This document shows, in pieces, positions 1 through 11,412 of a stretch of DNA of 64,000 bases. The translations under genes and the position numbers were made by a program. How positions within the stretch are numbered: position 1 is the first letter of the stretch; each line of letters opens with the position of its first letter. The stretch is from Patella vulgata (lineage: Eukaryota > Mollusca > Gastropoda > Patellidae), in assembly GCF_932274485.2 (NCBI RefSeq), contig NC_065883.2:60865210-60929209 (forward strand), in the 5' to 3' direction. The notes under the pieces are model-generated. The model saw nothing but the letters and a program-made list of their open reading frames with translations. It ran no database searches and was not told the origin of the DNA.

Positions 1-150
1 TATGGGCGTCTTCAGATATTAATATATATATACACCCCATGATCCCGGTGTCTTTATTTGCTTTTACCAGTCGACCCCCATTCTGGTTAACCTTTGCTTT
101 CAGAATGGTTTCAGGTGTTTGGGGTAACAGAGTCGCAGATCCCCTGCGGT

Positions 151-372
151 AAGAGATTTACTAGCAGTTCGACTTGAATCAACTGGCGTGGTTTCGATTC
201 CCCTGTTGTATGTGACAAGGAGTAGGGACGCCTGTCCAACCTCGTGGGTTTTCTCCGGGTCCTCCGGTTTCCTCCCACTGGTAAGAAACATGTGTTAGTC
301 CCGAAGTGACCCAGTTTGTGTCGAGTGGACGTTACCCCGCCCCCACCTCTCTCGCCCCCCTCTCTCTCTCCA
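151..372 (+). mobile_element. SINE-A copy, tRNA-derived, 5' part degraded
   Basis: The copy reads from a box-B-like stretch (ggtttcgattcccc near 191) through the family body (cctgtccaacctcgtgggttt, cggtttcctcccactg) to the tail gtgtcgagtggacgtta and a CT-rich end. Family A is defined here by its many copies in the window; the full copies at 18,161-18,434 and 54,751-55,012 show the complete head. Confidence 0.75.
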
Positions 373-379
373 CCGCCGT

Positions 380-1445
380 ATATCAGATAATCACCATTAG
401 CCTTGTAACCGGATTCTGTTTTGGTCCCACAAATGTACCTCATACTATAAACACGATGATTTAAAGGCGACAAACGTGCGTAGCGGTCGCGTTCGGTGGT
501 AATAATATCGTATTTAATATATTTATTAAGCCGTAAATATTGATAAGAACAAGTTTTAATTTTTCGCTTGTCTTCACACTAGTTGTGATAAGAAAGAAAC
601 AACATTACATGTCTATTGTTCTAATTGTCTCCTTATGTGAACCACAAATATACCATCGCACTTGTTGACTTTTTTTTCTGAAACAACAGGTCAACTTTTC
701 ATATTTATAAAGAAAACGTACATAGCTGTATAAATATCAGTGCAATATTTTTTGTTTTTATATATTGAAGGTTCCATGTACACCATTATTTCATGGCATT
801 TTAAGAATATATAATCTGTGATTTTTAAAGGTAAATATAACAAAAAGTCTAATCTCCAAGTTTACTTTGATTTCTAGGAGGTAACTAACACTGATTGTCC
901 AAATCATTGCTAATAATATTCTACTCAGAGTATTCATTTTCTTGCTTCCCCATTTACAGTGTTCCTTTGGTTCCCCATTCTGGTCATTCCAGCTAATAAA
1001 CGTGTAAGTAATTGAGGTTATAAATGAATCTAGTAATTATTAATTCACGATAAAAGCTAATCATATCCGCATGTATCTATTATAGGGTAGTCCGTGTCAA
1101 GACTAAGGTGCAATACATCACATTTCTAATTTGTATGTTCAAGATTGAAGCTAACTACCTGATAGACTGCCAACAGATTGAGCACGCCTCCTCGATGTCT
1201 AAGCATTTCTTATCTTTATGTTCAATTGGGGTTAATTCTGGTGGCATCGTGGAACAGGATAAAATTCGTGTCCGATAACATAGGTTCGACACGAACACGA
1301 AATCTCGAAGAAAAAGAAATAATATACGGCTTTTTATCGGAACAACTATTCAAAGAGTTCACGAATATTTATAGCTACAAAAAGGTACATATAAATCACA
1401 AAAATACAAATAATACAATAGCTTTAAAGTGTGTTTCACGTTTAA
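380..1445. other. AT-rich stretch, no gene seen
   Basis: I see no exon with convincing splice sites, no long open frame and no clear repeat here. The open frame ending near 1,495 is only the GA-repeat tail of the following SINE. Confidence 0.5.
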
Positions 1446-1446
1446 A

Positions 1447-1448
<2 letters not shown>

Positions 1449-1495
<47 letters not shown>

Positions 1496-1712
1496 ATGGG
1501 GTTTAACGTCCACTCGACACAAACTAGGTCATTTCGGGACTAACACATGGATCAATTTTATTTCAATAATTCGCTTGCGCGTAGGGGTCTTTTGCAGTGG
1601 GGGGGGGGGGGTACCGGAGGACCCAGTGAAAACCCATGATGTTGGACAGGCGACCCTACTCCTACAACTGGGGAATCGAAACCCCGCCAGTTGACTCAAT
1701 GACAGACCATTG
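1449..1712 (-). mobile_element. SINE-A copy with long GA/TC tail
   Basis: Read on the minus strand the element ends in the family tail (gtgtcgagtggacgttaaaccccatt) and then a TC repeat of about 45 bases, seen on the + strand as GA repeats. The head is cut at about 1,712 near gactcaatgacagacc, so the tRNA box A is missing. A run of G sits inside the body. The adjoining sequence to the right is dispersed repeat D. Confidence 0.85.
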
Positions 1713-2075
1713 ATGTTATTATCTTTTCGTGAAAAGATGGGCTTCTGATATCCAATATTTAATACAAAATGAACATTTTGTGCCAGAATTCTTTCCGGCG
1801 CCATTTGTACTGAAGCGACTCAATGCACTGGGAGAATACTACCGGTTTAGACTGGAATAACCAGACGCCAAATACTGCCATTCAATTGAGACTCTTCGTG
1901 TATTTCGCAGAACATAACTAAATAGAAATTAAAGTAACAACAGAAACGATTGAATGAAAATCAGTTTTTATATATTCATATTACATTATTATATGCGTTG
2001 CGACCCATTAGTGTCCATATCTAGATGCCAAAGAATAGCGATTTAGATATGAAAAATTTAATGTAAATTATATAG
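1713..2075 (+). repeat. Dispersed repeat D, copy 1
   Basis: The stretch shares long similarity with 30,540-30,960 and, in reverse orientation, with 46,985-47,560. Landmarks are gggcttctgatatccaata, aataaccagacgc, cagaaacgattgaatg and ttatatgcgttgcgac. No coding sequence was recognised. The SINE-A at 1,449-1,712 abuts its left end. Confidence 0.75.
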
Positions 2076-2210
2076 CTGAACAATGTTTTTAAAAATGTGA
2101 TATTGCATTAGTAACTTTTTACGTTATATTTTTTGGATTCTAATAATAATCCCTTTTACATTTGTATGAGAGTAAATACTAAGTACAAAATCATGTTCGA
2201 TACATAAGTC

Positions 2211-2262
2211 CTAGTTTGTGTCGACTGGACGTCCCCCCCCCCCTCTCTCTCTCTCTCTCCCA
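2211..2262 (+). mobile_element. SINE-A 3' end fragment
   Basis: Only the last part of family A is present: agtttgtgtcgactggacgt followed by a C run and TC repeats. Confidence 0.65.
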
Positions 2263-4066
2263 CAAGTTACTTTCAGGCGCTATTTGCGTTCTTTTCCGGG
2301 AATCAAGCATTATATCAGTGAAAATTGTGTACTTTACTGGTATGTGTAGAAAGGTATATAGAATGTGTTAAACTCATCATGTATCAAGGTGTCATCTAAT
2401 ACAGTCATTTGTTAGAATGTTTATATACTAATACAAGCATGGATGAAAACAGAACTCTACCCTCTAATAACTAAAAGTTATCTTAATTACTCGCTAAGGC
2501 TATTTAGGTGCACTTTCAGTGACCATTTCATTTAACAACACTGGTGATGTTGTGAATTAACAGTTCTCGCTCGGTTCTGTTGACTGTTCTAATAAGATCA
2601 ATAGATCTGTTAAAAGTATTCCTGAAAATAGATGAAACTAACCACGGTGTAAAGGCATTAGCGACTTTTGTCTGTGTGTAAAATTAGATTGTGTGTCAAA
2701 TTTAGGATAAATTTGTCAGGTAATCTGCGAAATGTACGTGTTTGATTATGTAAACTTGGAGGACTTATATTAGTTCTGAGTGTTGATTTATGCGGCTATT
2801 CACAAGTCAACAACACAGCATCCTTCCTTGAAATCAAATCAAGATTGGTTACCGTTTGCTTGTGACTGAAATATAAAAGAGGGAAACTAGTTATAAATGT
2901 GTAGGAATCAAAAGGCACCCTAAAAATGAAATTCCCCTCAAATTTGTCTTAGGTCAATGTTCCATCATCTGCGGAATCTTCAAATCATACCTACGGATAA
3001 ACTGTATTAAAGATATTTATGTAACACTTGGAATATGTTTAAAAAAATTTCTATTACATTTTAAATTGGTCGATAGCAACGTTGTTTTTCAAAACCAACA
3101 AGATGTTCAAGCTTTTCAAGCAACTATAGCTCGGCTCAGGTTCGAAAATTATCTAGAGCTAGTTATACCTAACGCCCTGTTTTAGTTCTGATTTGTCCAT
3201 GCTGTAAATATTTGAAAACATCAAGAATTCAGTATCACAATTAATGTGGCACACAGTAGGTAATGAATCGTATTGATAAACAAATTAAAACTGAGGTGTT
3301 TTCTTACACTATTAGCAAATCGTACGTAAGCAACAGTATAATTATAACAGATGGTCCTTTGAGTTCTTCGTCATTCGTTCCGTCCGCCAAATATTATACG
3401 TAATTTAAAATAAAAACAACACAAGAACTGAGTGCAAGAAGGTAAATGCAAATCATCCGTTCTGGTATCGTGACGTTCAAGTCTTTTGAAATGACGTCAT
3501 GACGAGTGGTATTTAATGAGTAAAGGATAACAAATGAATACTATTGATTAACGAAAACATACAATGCTTTTCACCAAGTTATTAAATTAATGGCGATTTC
3601 TAATTGTTGTTTTTTTCATGAATTAGTATATGTCTTGAAAAGGTTATCAATCTTGTGTTAGGCGGTGTTTATTAACGTTCAGTCACATTTGAAATAAAAA
3701 CAACGATCCTATGTTACAGCATGAGGGGCAGCTAATAGTAAAAATCTGGACACAAGCACTAAAATGTGCATTGGTGTCCGTTTAGTAATAAAATAAAACC
3801 AAGTACGAACAATCTAAACCATTAGACAAAATTCGAAATCCTAAAAATACGGTATAGGCAAAATAGTGTAATCAGCAAATGGACTGTTTACCGTCGAAGT
3901 ATAAAAACGGCGCTTCAGTTTGACTGGGTACCTAGGTAGCATGTTTCGATGCCAGTTTTCGCCCTTGACATTTTTGCTAGTGTAATATAAAATATATTTA
4001 GTCAATGGACCAAAGCGAATTTAATAATAATAACTTAAAAATTATGTAAATCAACAAGAAAAAGAG
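2263..4066. other. AT-rich stretch without a gene; repeat E inside
   Basis: No exon or long frame is convincing. Positions 3,755-3,900 match dispersed repeat E, which recurs reversed at 40,135-40,270 and partly at 38,195-38,265 (shared phrases include cgaacaatctaaaccattag, acaaaattcgaa and gtgtccgtttag). Confidence 0.5.
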
Positions 4067-4313
4067 CGAAATGGCGTTTAACGCCCAGTCGACACAAACT
4101 ATGTCATTTCGGGACCAACATGGTTCAATTTATTTCAATAATTCGCTTACGCGTAAGGGTCTTTGGCTGTGAGGGGAAATCGGAGGACCCGGAGAAAACC
4201 CACGAGGTTCGACAGGGGACCCTACCACTTGTCACCCTACCCCGTCTTTGAAACTATGACAGACCATATGATTCCACGCACATGCGTTAATCCACTCGGC
4301 CACCAAACCCCCA
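4067..4313 (-). mobile_element. SINE-A copy, diverged
   Basis: The minus-strand element shows the head (ccgagtggattaacgc), the body and the tail gtgtcgactgggcgttaaacgcc. It has many substitutions relative to the 18,161-18,434 copy and has lost the TC repeat, so it is an older copy. Confidence 0.75.
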
Positions 4314-4619
4314 ATAAATCTATAAGACGTTGACCCCTAATAATAACCTGTTGAAAAGTGCTCTACCAGAAAGTTGCATAATGAATTAAATATAAATAAA
4401 GCAAGGCCTAACAAAATTAATTTTCAGTCCCCAGGGTCTTGGTAATGAAATATAACCACTTTAAATCACGTGAAAGATGTTTTGTTTAAAATTGCAAAAA
4501 TAAAATATTTGGAACTGAAAGCGTTTTAACAGCACAGTCAAGTACTTTCAGTTTTTAAATTTGTATTTTTCTTGAAAAAAAAATAAGGTGCAGAATTTTG
4601 AAAGGTGTTCCCGAAGAAC

Positions 4620-4825
4620 AGAAAATCGAGAGCCGCTGTCTCACTAAGATGGAGGTCCCGTGTTCGATGCCAATGTTGGCCGAGAAAGTTCATCGTGATT
4701 TTCCGGCGAGGTCCCCCTTGTCATTGATGTAGGACGGGGGCTTGATAAGGAACAACGTACAGTCGTTCGGATGTAATTGGAATACGAAATAAGAGTAGGC
4801 CGATTTCCCTCATAGTACACTGCAT
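4620..4825 (+). mobile_element. SINE-B copy, degraded
   Basis: The copy has a tRNA-like head (cactaagatggaggtcccgtgttcgatgcc), then ttggccgagaaagtt, the central block (gtcgttcggatgtaattgg) and part of the body (ataagagtaggccg). Its 3' tail has been lost. Confidence 0.65.
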
Positions 4826-5930
4826 AGCGGCGCAAAAAGTATGACAGAAAATCAATTTGGTGTGGCCTAACGTGTTCAATTAGTTCTTGGGCTGTTTGGG
4901 TTAAAATGAAAACTTGCGTGTTTATGTGAATCACATCAAGGGGGGACAACTCTCTTTAAGATGTACAATCGACCCATTCTGTTTCACAGAGATATTGTGA
5001 CAGCCATCCTACCTCTGTATTAGATGACTGACCTTTATAAGTTCAAGTATGCCTTCTACAGGTGACGTTACATTACTTGACGTTTATCATTGGCTCTATG
5101 ACGCGTGCATTGTTTACATAAGACGTTAACTGGTCCGGGCAGAATGTTGCCTCCTCTCCCCTGCTCAGCTACATGAACAAAATGGTAAAACAACACTTTT
5201 TTTGTGAAAAGTGTCACTGTCGTGTGCTTTATCATCTGATGGTTCGATGGGATGGGCATTCAAAGCGCGAGATAATGATATAGACATGTGATATCACAAT
5301 TAAAACTTCGCATCAATGAAACTGAATCACAATGTGATCCTATTAATTCATAATAAAATTTCTCTCTTTAACAAGCTCAGCGTGTATGTATGCCTACGTA
5401 ATTTGGAGACGGCGATGGCTCGATGCATTGTCAACTGGTAAATCCCCTCGTGCAAAAATTCCTGGATTCGTCCCAGCAATGTACAATCGACCAGGACCTA
5501 AGATTAGTAATCTTGTTGTATCTGTGCAGTCGCAAGCCAATGCTATTTTATTTCAATATTCCGTGTCCTTATTCAATAAACCTCCTGTATCAAAGGTCCA
5601 TTTGTAATTAAATACTAAATACAGAAGATATTTTTTAAATTAAAAAAAAAGAGCAGAAAACTTGTAGCAAATAACTAATATTTATGGTAGACTCATTATA
5701 TCTGATGGCATCTCTATTATTTAATTATTGATTAATCGAATCTCGATTGTTTGTCAAGTACGTTTAATGAAACAATGCAGATAAACCAGAAACATTGCAG
5801 TCAGTAAAACTGGTTAATTCTGTATTATACTCCATAGTAACTGACTAGATCTCAGTGATACGTTTTCAATGAAATTCCAACGTCCAGTTGTCCGATGAAG
5901 TTACAGACGAGATTAAACAACTTAGGCCTG
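4826..5930. other. No gene recognised
   Basis: Several short frames are open here (for example 5,386-5,607) but none has a recognisable domain or convincing splice context. Composition is AT-rich and ordinary for the window. Confidence 0.45.
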
Positions 5931-6085
5931 GATAAACCTTACTATTTTGTTTAATCTCGATCACGGTCTGGGACCGTTGTCAATATTTGACTAAAAGTTA
6001 CATTGCCTATGCGTAACTGGGAGTTTTTTTTTATGTAGTTGATTATCCAGTATATTTGGCCAAGTCAAGTAAGAGTTGTGCCCCC
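5931..6085 (+). repeat. Dispersed repeat F, left part of copy 1
   Basis: The stretch is similar to 10,320-10,420 (landmarks tctcgatcac, tgcgtaactg/cagttacgcat, agtcaagtaagag). The right part of the same repeat copy is found at 7,736-8,005, beyond the Tc1 transposon. Confidence 0.6.
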
Positions 6086-6187
6086 TTCCACAAACAAATC
6101 CCACAATTCTTGCATTATTGTAAACAAACATGAATCGTGACGACGAATTAGGATTAATTTTAAAAAACCCAAAAAAAACAACATATA

Positions 6188-7713
6188 CTATTCAAAAAAA
6201 GTAGGGGATATTTGATTTTGGGGGCATAATACTAAAATATGCAAATGACTACGAAAAAGTCACTATAGAACCTAACAGAAGAAACATTTCCAGTTACATG
6301 TGACGCCCAAACGCACCAATAGCTACCGCATGGAATGCAGGTGATGCTTGGGATCATCATGGGGGTCCAACCCAAGATTTGCACGACTCTGACTTTGAAT
6401 GTTACAGTCATTGTGGCATTGAATTCCAGGGTGGAAACATCAGTTTAATTGTTTTAGTGACCAGAAAACAAATTTTGAAATGCGTCGGCTTACCCAAAAT
6501 GAAAGGTTACGTGCCCTTGGCATGCTACAGATCGGCACAACACAGGCGGTTGTGGCGCGGACGATGAATGTTTCTCAGTCTGTCATAAGCAGGCTATGGT
6601 CCAGATACCGTGATACACAATCTGTACAGGACAGACCACGCTCAGGTCGACCAAGGGCGACAACTCAAGCCCAGGATCGATTTATCCGTACCTTGGCCTT
6701 GAGAAATCGTGTCATCACAGCAAATCAGATCAGCGCTCGTCTTCAAACAGACACTGGTGTGAGAGTGAGTGGCCAGACGATTCGGAATCGACTGCATAGG
6801 GGTCACCTTCGCGCCCGACGTCCTCGCGTGATCCCTTGTTTGAGAGATCATCACATTCAGGCAAGACGTCGTTGGTGTAGGGATCGTCAACACTGGGATA
6901 ATCGACGCTGGAGCAATGTGATGTTTTCAGATGAGTCAAGGTTCACTGTTGATTTTTTGGACAGACGTAGGAGGGTGTGGCGTCGTCGAAACGAGCGCTT
7001 CCAAGACGTTAACGTCATCAGACATGATCGATTTGGGGGTGGTTCTGTTATGGTGTGGGGAGGCATCACTGTTGCTGGAAGAACGGCTTTACATGTTGTT
7101 GCAGGGCGTGTTACAGGCCAGTACTACCGGGACAACATCTTGGCAGTCCATGTTGTGCCGTTCGCACGACGTCATGGCCGCCGTTTCATCTTCCAGGATG
7201 ACAACGCAAGATGTCACAGGGCCAGGATCGTTACAGGTTACCTCCAACAACAGAACATCACCACATTACCTTGGCCAGCACTGAGTCCCGACCTCTCCCC
7301 CATCGAGCATGTCTGGGACATGCTTGGACAGAGGTTACGTCAACGTCAACAACGTCCTGCCAATGTCCAAGAACTTGCTGCTGCGTTGCAACAGGAATGG
7401 GACAATCTGGACCAAAATGACCTTAGACGTCTCATTAGGAGTATGTCACGTCGGATCAATGCTTGTTTGGCAAACAGAGGAGGATTTACCCGTTACTGAC
7501 TTGGTTGTGATGCTGTGGTAACTTTGCTGTTTGACCCCGGGTATCATTTTACCCTTATAATGGTCAGTCTGTGCCTTACTTAGTCTAACGATCATTTGGA
7601 ATAAATCGATGAATGTGAACTTCATTTCATTTTGTCATTTGTTTCTTCGTCAGTTTCATTAGGTGACTTTAATAACACTTAAAAATCAAATATCCCCTAC
7701 TTTTTTTGAATAG
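6188..7713 (+). mobile_element. Tc1-type DNA transposon, whole-looking
   Basis: The 1,526-bp element begins and ends with perfect 32-bp inverted repeats (6,188-6,219 and 7,682-7,713; outer part CTATTCAAAAAAAGTAGGGG) and is flanked by the TA target duplication (6,186-6,187 and 7,714-7,715) expected of Tc1/mariner elements. It holds one uninterrupted transposase gene. Identical repeats and an intact frame point to a recent insertion. The coding part is visibly more GC-rich than the surrounding AT-rich DNA, which may reflect arrival by horizontal transfer, though that is inference. Confidence 0.95.
6480..7499 (+). CDS. Tc1 family transposase (DD34E)
   Basis: This 339-residue protein cuts and pastes its own transposon in the nucleus by binding the inverted repeats. 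Residues 1-110 form the paired-like helix-turn-helix region (RLTQNERLRALGMLQ, VARTMNVSQSVISRLW) with the basic GRPR hinge near 57-60 and a second DNA-binding half ending near 125. The catalytic core shows the three acidic residues in MFSDESRF, FQDDNARCH and SPIEHVWD; 34 residues separate the second Asp from the Glu, the DD34E spacing of the Tc1 group. The glycine-rich GGGSVMVWGGI box is present. Length matches the family norm of about 340, and I see no stop or frameshift. The ATG at 6,480 is the first in a frame matching the family start. An AATAAA lies about 100 bases after the stop. Confidence 0.93.
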   Translation: MRRLTQNERLRALGMLQIGTTQAVVARTMNVSQSVISRLWSRYRDTQSVQDRPRSGRPRATTQAQDRFIRTLALRNRVITANQISARLQTDTGVRVSGQTIRNRLHRGHLRARRPRVIPCLRDHHIQARRRWCRDRQHWDNRRWSNVMFSDESRFTVDFLDRRRRVWRRRNERFQDVNVIRHDRFGGGSVMVWGGITVAGRTALHVVAGRVTGQYYRDNILAVHVVPFARRHGRRFIFQDDNARCHRARIVTGYLQQQNITTLPWPALSPDLSPIEHVWDMLGQRLRQRQQRPANVQELAAALQQEWDNLDQNDLRRLIRSMSRRINACLANRGGFTRY

Positions 7714-7735
7714 TATAGATCTATGGCCCATGAAA

Positions 7736-8005
7736 AAGAGAATATTTACAATAAAAATACGAGTGTTCGATATTGAACTGACAATGCAATCAAATGGATT
7801 TTATAAAATGGCATTCTTAAATTAATTTCATGGGCGTTGACATCTTGTTTTAAGACTAGTTACCTCCCTTAGATTTTGTTTATGATAATGCAAAGGACCG
7901 GATAATCTAGCCAATGACTTATTATTCTCAAATGTTGACAACGCATCCAGATTAATATTTGTAGAATATTTTTCTGGACGATAGAGACTATATTTCGTGT
8001 AAAGC
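7736..8005 (+). repeat. Dispersed repeat F, right part of copy 1
   Basis: The stretch aligns with 10,425-10,690 (shared phrases: catcttgtttta, ctagttac, ccggataatctagccaatga). Copy 2 lacks the Tc1 element and about 100 further bases, which supports the Tc1 being a later insertion in copy 1. Confidence 0.65.
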
Positions 8006-8597
8006 GACAACTTCCTGCTATATTTTAGTATTTTTTTTATTGTTTCAAACGAGTCATAAAATGTTCACACTAAACCCCAAAAGACGAGAAGGTGGATCGC
8101 GCAATTAATTCTGTGTAAATAATGTAAATGAGACGGCGAGATGGTAATTATAGGTAACAGAAAAAAGTTAGATGTAAAAATTGTTTTAAAATTAGTCCTT
8201 GTTATAAATTATTAATAATATTCATGATGGAAATTGTTAATAAAATGGCCAGGCAAATCAAAATTTATATTGTTGATTGTTGAAGAGTAGTAAAGTTGTT
8301 ATTTCTTTAAAATATACACGGGTGTATTTGTATGGTATGGTGAAACATTAACACAGATTCTCGTTTGGTTTTCGCTTTTCTTCACCCCCCCAACCAAACC
8401 CCCACCCAACATTACATAGCAGCCATAGGGCGAATAGATACAAATGAGTAGAATGAAATACATAAATCTTATAATTGATAAATATTCACAATTTTACCCC
8501 TTATATATTAAATTTACACATTTACAAAATCATCTTTATATCTGACATGGAACTTCCCTCTCTTTTGACATTGATATCCAGGTGATTGGATTTGAAA
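8006..8597. other. AT-rich stretch, no gene seen
   Basis: Poly-T and poly-C runs and AT-rich sequence. I see no exon or recognisable element. Confidence 0.45.
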
Positions 8598-8845
8598 TGA
8601 AATGGGGTTTGACGCCCTATTTTTTTCTCTGTAGCCTGGGTTAATGAAGGCGGGTGTACTCCATACATTCTGCTATGATTGACATTTTGTCCGGACTGTC
8701 GCGTTATGGCCTACTATTATACTGAATTCCATTTGTCAATGATCCTTTTACGTGCACATCAATGTTTACACAGGCCCTCGCGTTTACGTACCATGCGGAC
8801 GACTAGACGCAGCCTCTTCGTCCTGCATCACATTCACCCCAGTTT
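8598..8845 (-). mobile_element. SINE-B copy, reverse orientation, head missing
   Basis: On the minus strand it reads from the invertebrate-SINE central block (tcgtccgcatggtacgtaaacgcgag) through ataatagtaggcc and cccgccttcatta to the tail gggcgtcaaaccccatttc. It is clearly more diverged than the 11,051-11,403 copy. Confidence 0.75.
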
Positions 8846-9432
8846 TCATAATCAAATGGCTGAAACGTCCAGCCTCTTTTCGTTGACAGGGCCTTTTCCC
8901 GTCAAGCAATCAAATGCCTTATTTCTTCCACGCTTATTTCTGTTCATTTTGCTTGCCCAAACTGTAGGCCTATCTATCAGTTCATTTTCGTAAATGGATT
9001 CGTGCGTCCTTTATAAACCTTTTAAAGAGACTGTTTCAGATAGCGTAATCCATCTGTTTCAGGTCCTGGAACTGGGGCGGCCACTGATCTTTTTTAATGG
9101 ATTAATGCTTAATTGGCACAGAATCCATCGGAACAACAACTATGTATTCCAGCGGTGTGGGCTACAAACTTCACAAGCAGACGATCTCTGGCAGGCCACC
9201 CAAGATTTTATTGAAAAAAAAGATGAATTTATGAATTTAATCACCATACAAAAAGATCTACAACATGCTTTTTAAAAAGAGATTCAGTCCGGTAAAACAT
9301 GATTTGACGTTCTTTTTTAAAACACATACTCTGTTAAGACTATTTTGAATGAGATTGTCCAACAACTATATTGTATGGCATGTGAAATGTTACTGATATA
9401 TTTACAATACTTTTTTAATTATTCCACTTTAA

Positions 9433-9676
9433 ATAGTGGGCCTGACAAGGACAACTGTCTAGTCGTTCGGATGGAACGAAAAACCAAGGTCCCGTGTACA
9501 TATTGGCGTGCACGTAAAAGATCACTTGGCAGTTGGAATTCGATATAAGAGTAGGCCGTAGCGCCGCTGCCCGGCAAATTTTCCTCATAGCACACTGTAT
9601 GGCGTATGCCCGTCTTCATTAGCCCAGTTTAGGAGCAGAACAGTAGGACGTTAAACCCCATTTCATTTCATTTCTT
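9433..9676 (+). mobile_element. SINE-B copy, 5'-truncated
   Basis: The copy starts in the body (cctgacaaggacaactg), keeps the central block (gtcgttcggatggaacgaaa and ccaaggtcccgtgt) and ends with aggacgttaaaccccatttc plus ATTTC repeats. The tRNA head is missing, as in typical incomplete retroposition or later loss. Confidence 0.88.
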
Positions 9677-9797
9677 TAAAGTACTTGTCTTTTTCTGGAC
9701 CACCTGATATATGTTTTCGTCACATTTGAATTGAGAACATTAATATTTCATAAAGACGACTTCTAATGGGACAGGAAATATTTTTACTTTTAGCTTA

Positions 9798-10000
9798 TTG
9801 AATCTCCTCATCAATTATTTATTAATTGTCGTCTTAAATGAATATCTTGGAAACATTTCGGGTAGAGAATACAAAGCATATTCATTTCAAACAATATTTT
9901 AACATTGAATCTCCTCATCAATTATTTATTAATTGTCCTCTTAAATAAGAATCTGTGAAACATTTCGGGTAAGGAATACAAAGCATATTGATCTCAAACA
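9798..10000 (+). repeat. Tandem duplication, 107-bp period
   Basis: Two adjacent copies start with gaatctcctcatcaattatt at 9,800 and 9,907 and end near caaagcatatt; they differ at several sites, so the duplication is not very recent. No function is apparent. Confidence 0.8.
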
Positions 10001-10299
10001 ACACGAAGCACTCTGGCGGAACTCATTGTCTTGTCTAGCACTATACAATGATTAATAATGCAATATAGAATCAAAAGATTGTTCTTTTTAACAAGGGGAT
10101 ATTCCCAGATTACCCTCAAAGATTCGTAACGTATTCTTGTCCTAGGAATGGATTGCGAGTGTAATATCTCAGTGATTTTGAGACAACTACATGTTAATTA
10201 TCCCGTGCTGAAATAAATAAGGGCAAGGTATTGATATAGGCAAAATATGAATTTAGGAGGATAAGTGTAAATCATATATACTCGATGATGGGTTAGGTA

Positions 10300-10690
10300 T
10301 TCGAGTTTGCTAATGCGTGCTTAGTCTCGATCACCCAGAACTTCCCAGTCTTCAACGTCCGGGGAGTCTGGGTCAGTTACGCATGGGCAACGGAACTTTT
10401 TAGCTAGTCAAGAAAGAGTTTATTTTACAATAAAAAAAAAATAGGAGTGTTGGATATATTGAACAGGCAATGCAAATAGATTTTTCTGAAATGGCAATTC
10501 TCAAACTAATTTCATGGACGTCGACATCTTGTTTTAGGGCTAGTTACTTCCTTTAGATTTTATACATGATGATGTGAAAGACCGGATAATCTAGCCAATG
10601 ACCTAGTTATTCTCAAGCGTCGACGACCCATCCAGACTAATATTCGTAAATTATTTGTCTGAATGATTAGGTCATACGATTTATCAATGA
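10300..10690 (+). repeat. Dispersed repeat F, copy 2 (lacks the Tc1)
   Basis: The stretch is continuous where copy 1 (5,931-6,085 plus 7,736-8,005) is split by the Tc1 transposon. It is followed by a SINE-A fragment. Confidence 0.65.
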
Positions 10691-10710
10691 TCCAAGTGTC
10701 TCCTGGTGGG

Positions 10711-10795
10711 CACAAGCAAATTATTGAAATAAAATTATATCGGAATAATCGTGTTAGTGGACGTTAATCCCATGTCTTTATCGCTTTCTCTCACA
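10711..10795 (+). mobile_element. SINE-A 3' fragment
   Basis: Landmarks caagcaaattattgaaataa, gttagtggacgttaatccca and a weak TC-rich end identify the last part of family A. Confidence 0.6.
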
Positions 10796-11050
10796 TAGAC
10801 GCGGGAATTAATTGAGTGTAAACAAAAGCATATTATCTTAATTAAAAACAAATACTGTGTTCCATTCCAAATATAAATTTTCAATAACCCTTTAAGTGAA
10901 ACAAAGAAAAATACTGAATTGATGAACAGCGCGGTAATGGAATTAATCGTTGTATATAAAAAGAGAACTGTATTGGATAAGTGATGTATGTTGATCTTTC
11001 CTCAATAAAATATTTAGACACAACACTAAATATAAACATTAATAATGCGG

Positions 11051-11403
11051 GGGGGGGGGTGGTGGCTAGGTGGTTAAGACGCTGGCTCGCTAGCCTGGAG
11101 GTCAGGTGTTCGATCCCTGCATTAGCCGAGAAAGTTTATCCAGATTTTCCGACGTGGTTTCCCCTTGTCAGTGGTGCAGAACGGAGGGCCTGACAAGGAC
11201 AGCTGTCTAGTCCTTCGGATGAGACGAAAAACCGAGGTCCCGTGTATATATTAGAATTCGATATAAGAGTAGACGATAGTGCCGCTGCCCGGGCAAAATT
11301 TTCCCCATAGCACACTGTATGGCGTATGCCCGTCTTCATTAGCCCTGTATAGGAGCAGAACAGTAGGACGTTAAACCCCATTTCATTTCATTTCATTTCA
11401 TTG
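11051..11403 (+). mobile_element. SINE-B, full-length with target duplication
   Basis: This is the reference copy for family B. It has a tRNA-derived head with box A (tggctaggtggttaagacg) and box B (ggtgttcgatccctg), the central block (cttcggatgagacgaaaaac then cgaggtcccgtgt), and the tail aggacgttaaaccccatttc with ATTTC repeats. A 9-bp duplication ATAATGCGG lies on both sides (11,042-11,050 and 11,404-11,412). The central block resembles the Nin-type domain reported from marine invertebrate SINEs; the exact assignment needs a library search. Confidence 0.93.
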
Positions 11404-11412
11404 ATAATGCGG

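Noticed and set aside
1178-1495. Open frame ending in a long Arg-Glu repeat
   Set aside because: The repeat is translation of the GA tail of a reversed SINE-A; nothing upstream resembles a protein.
8994-9275. 93-codon open frame between two SINE-B copies
   Set aside because: The composition is not convincing, no domain or splice site pattern is seen, and it starts right after a reversed SINE-B; left unannotated.
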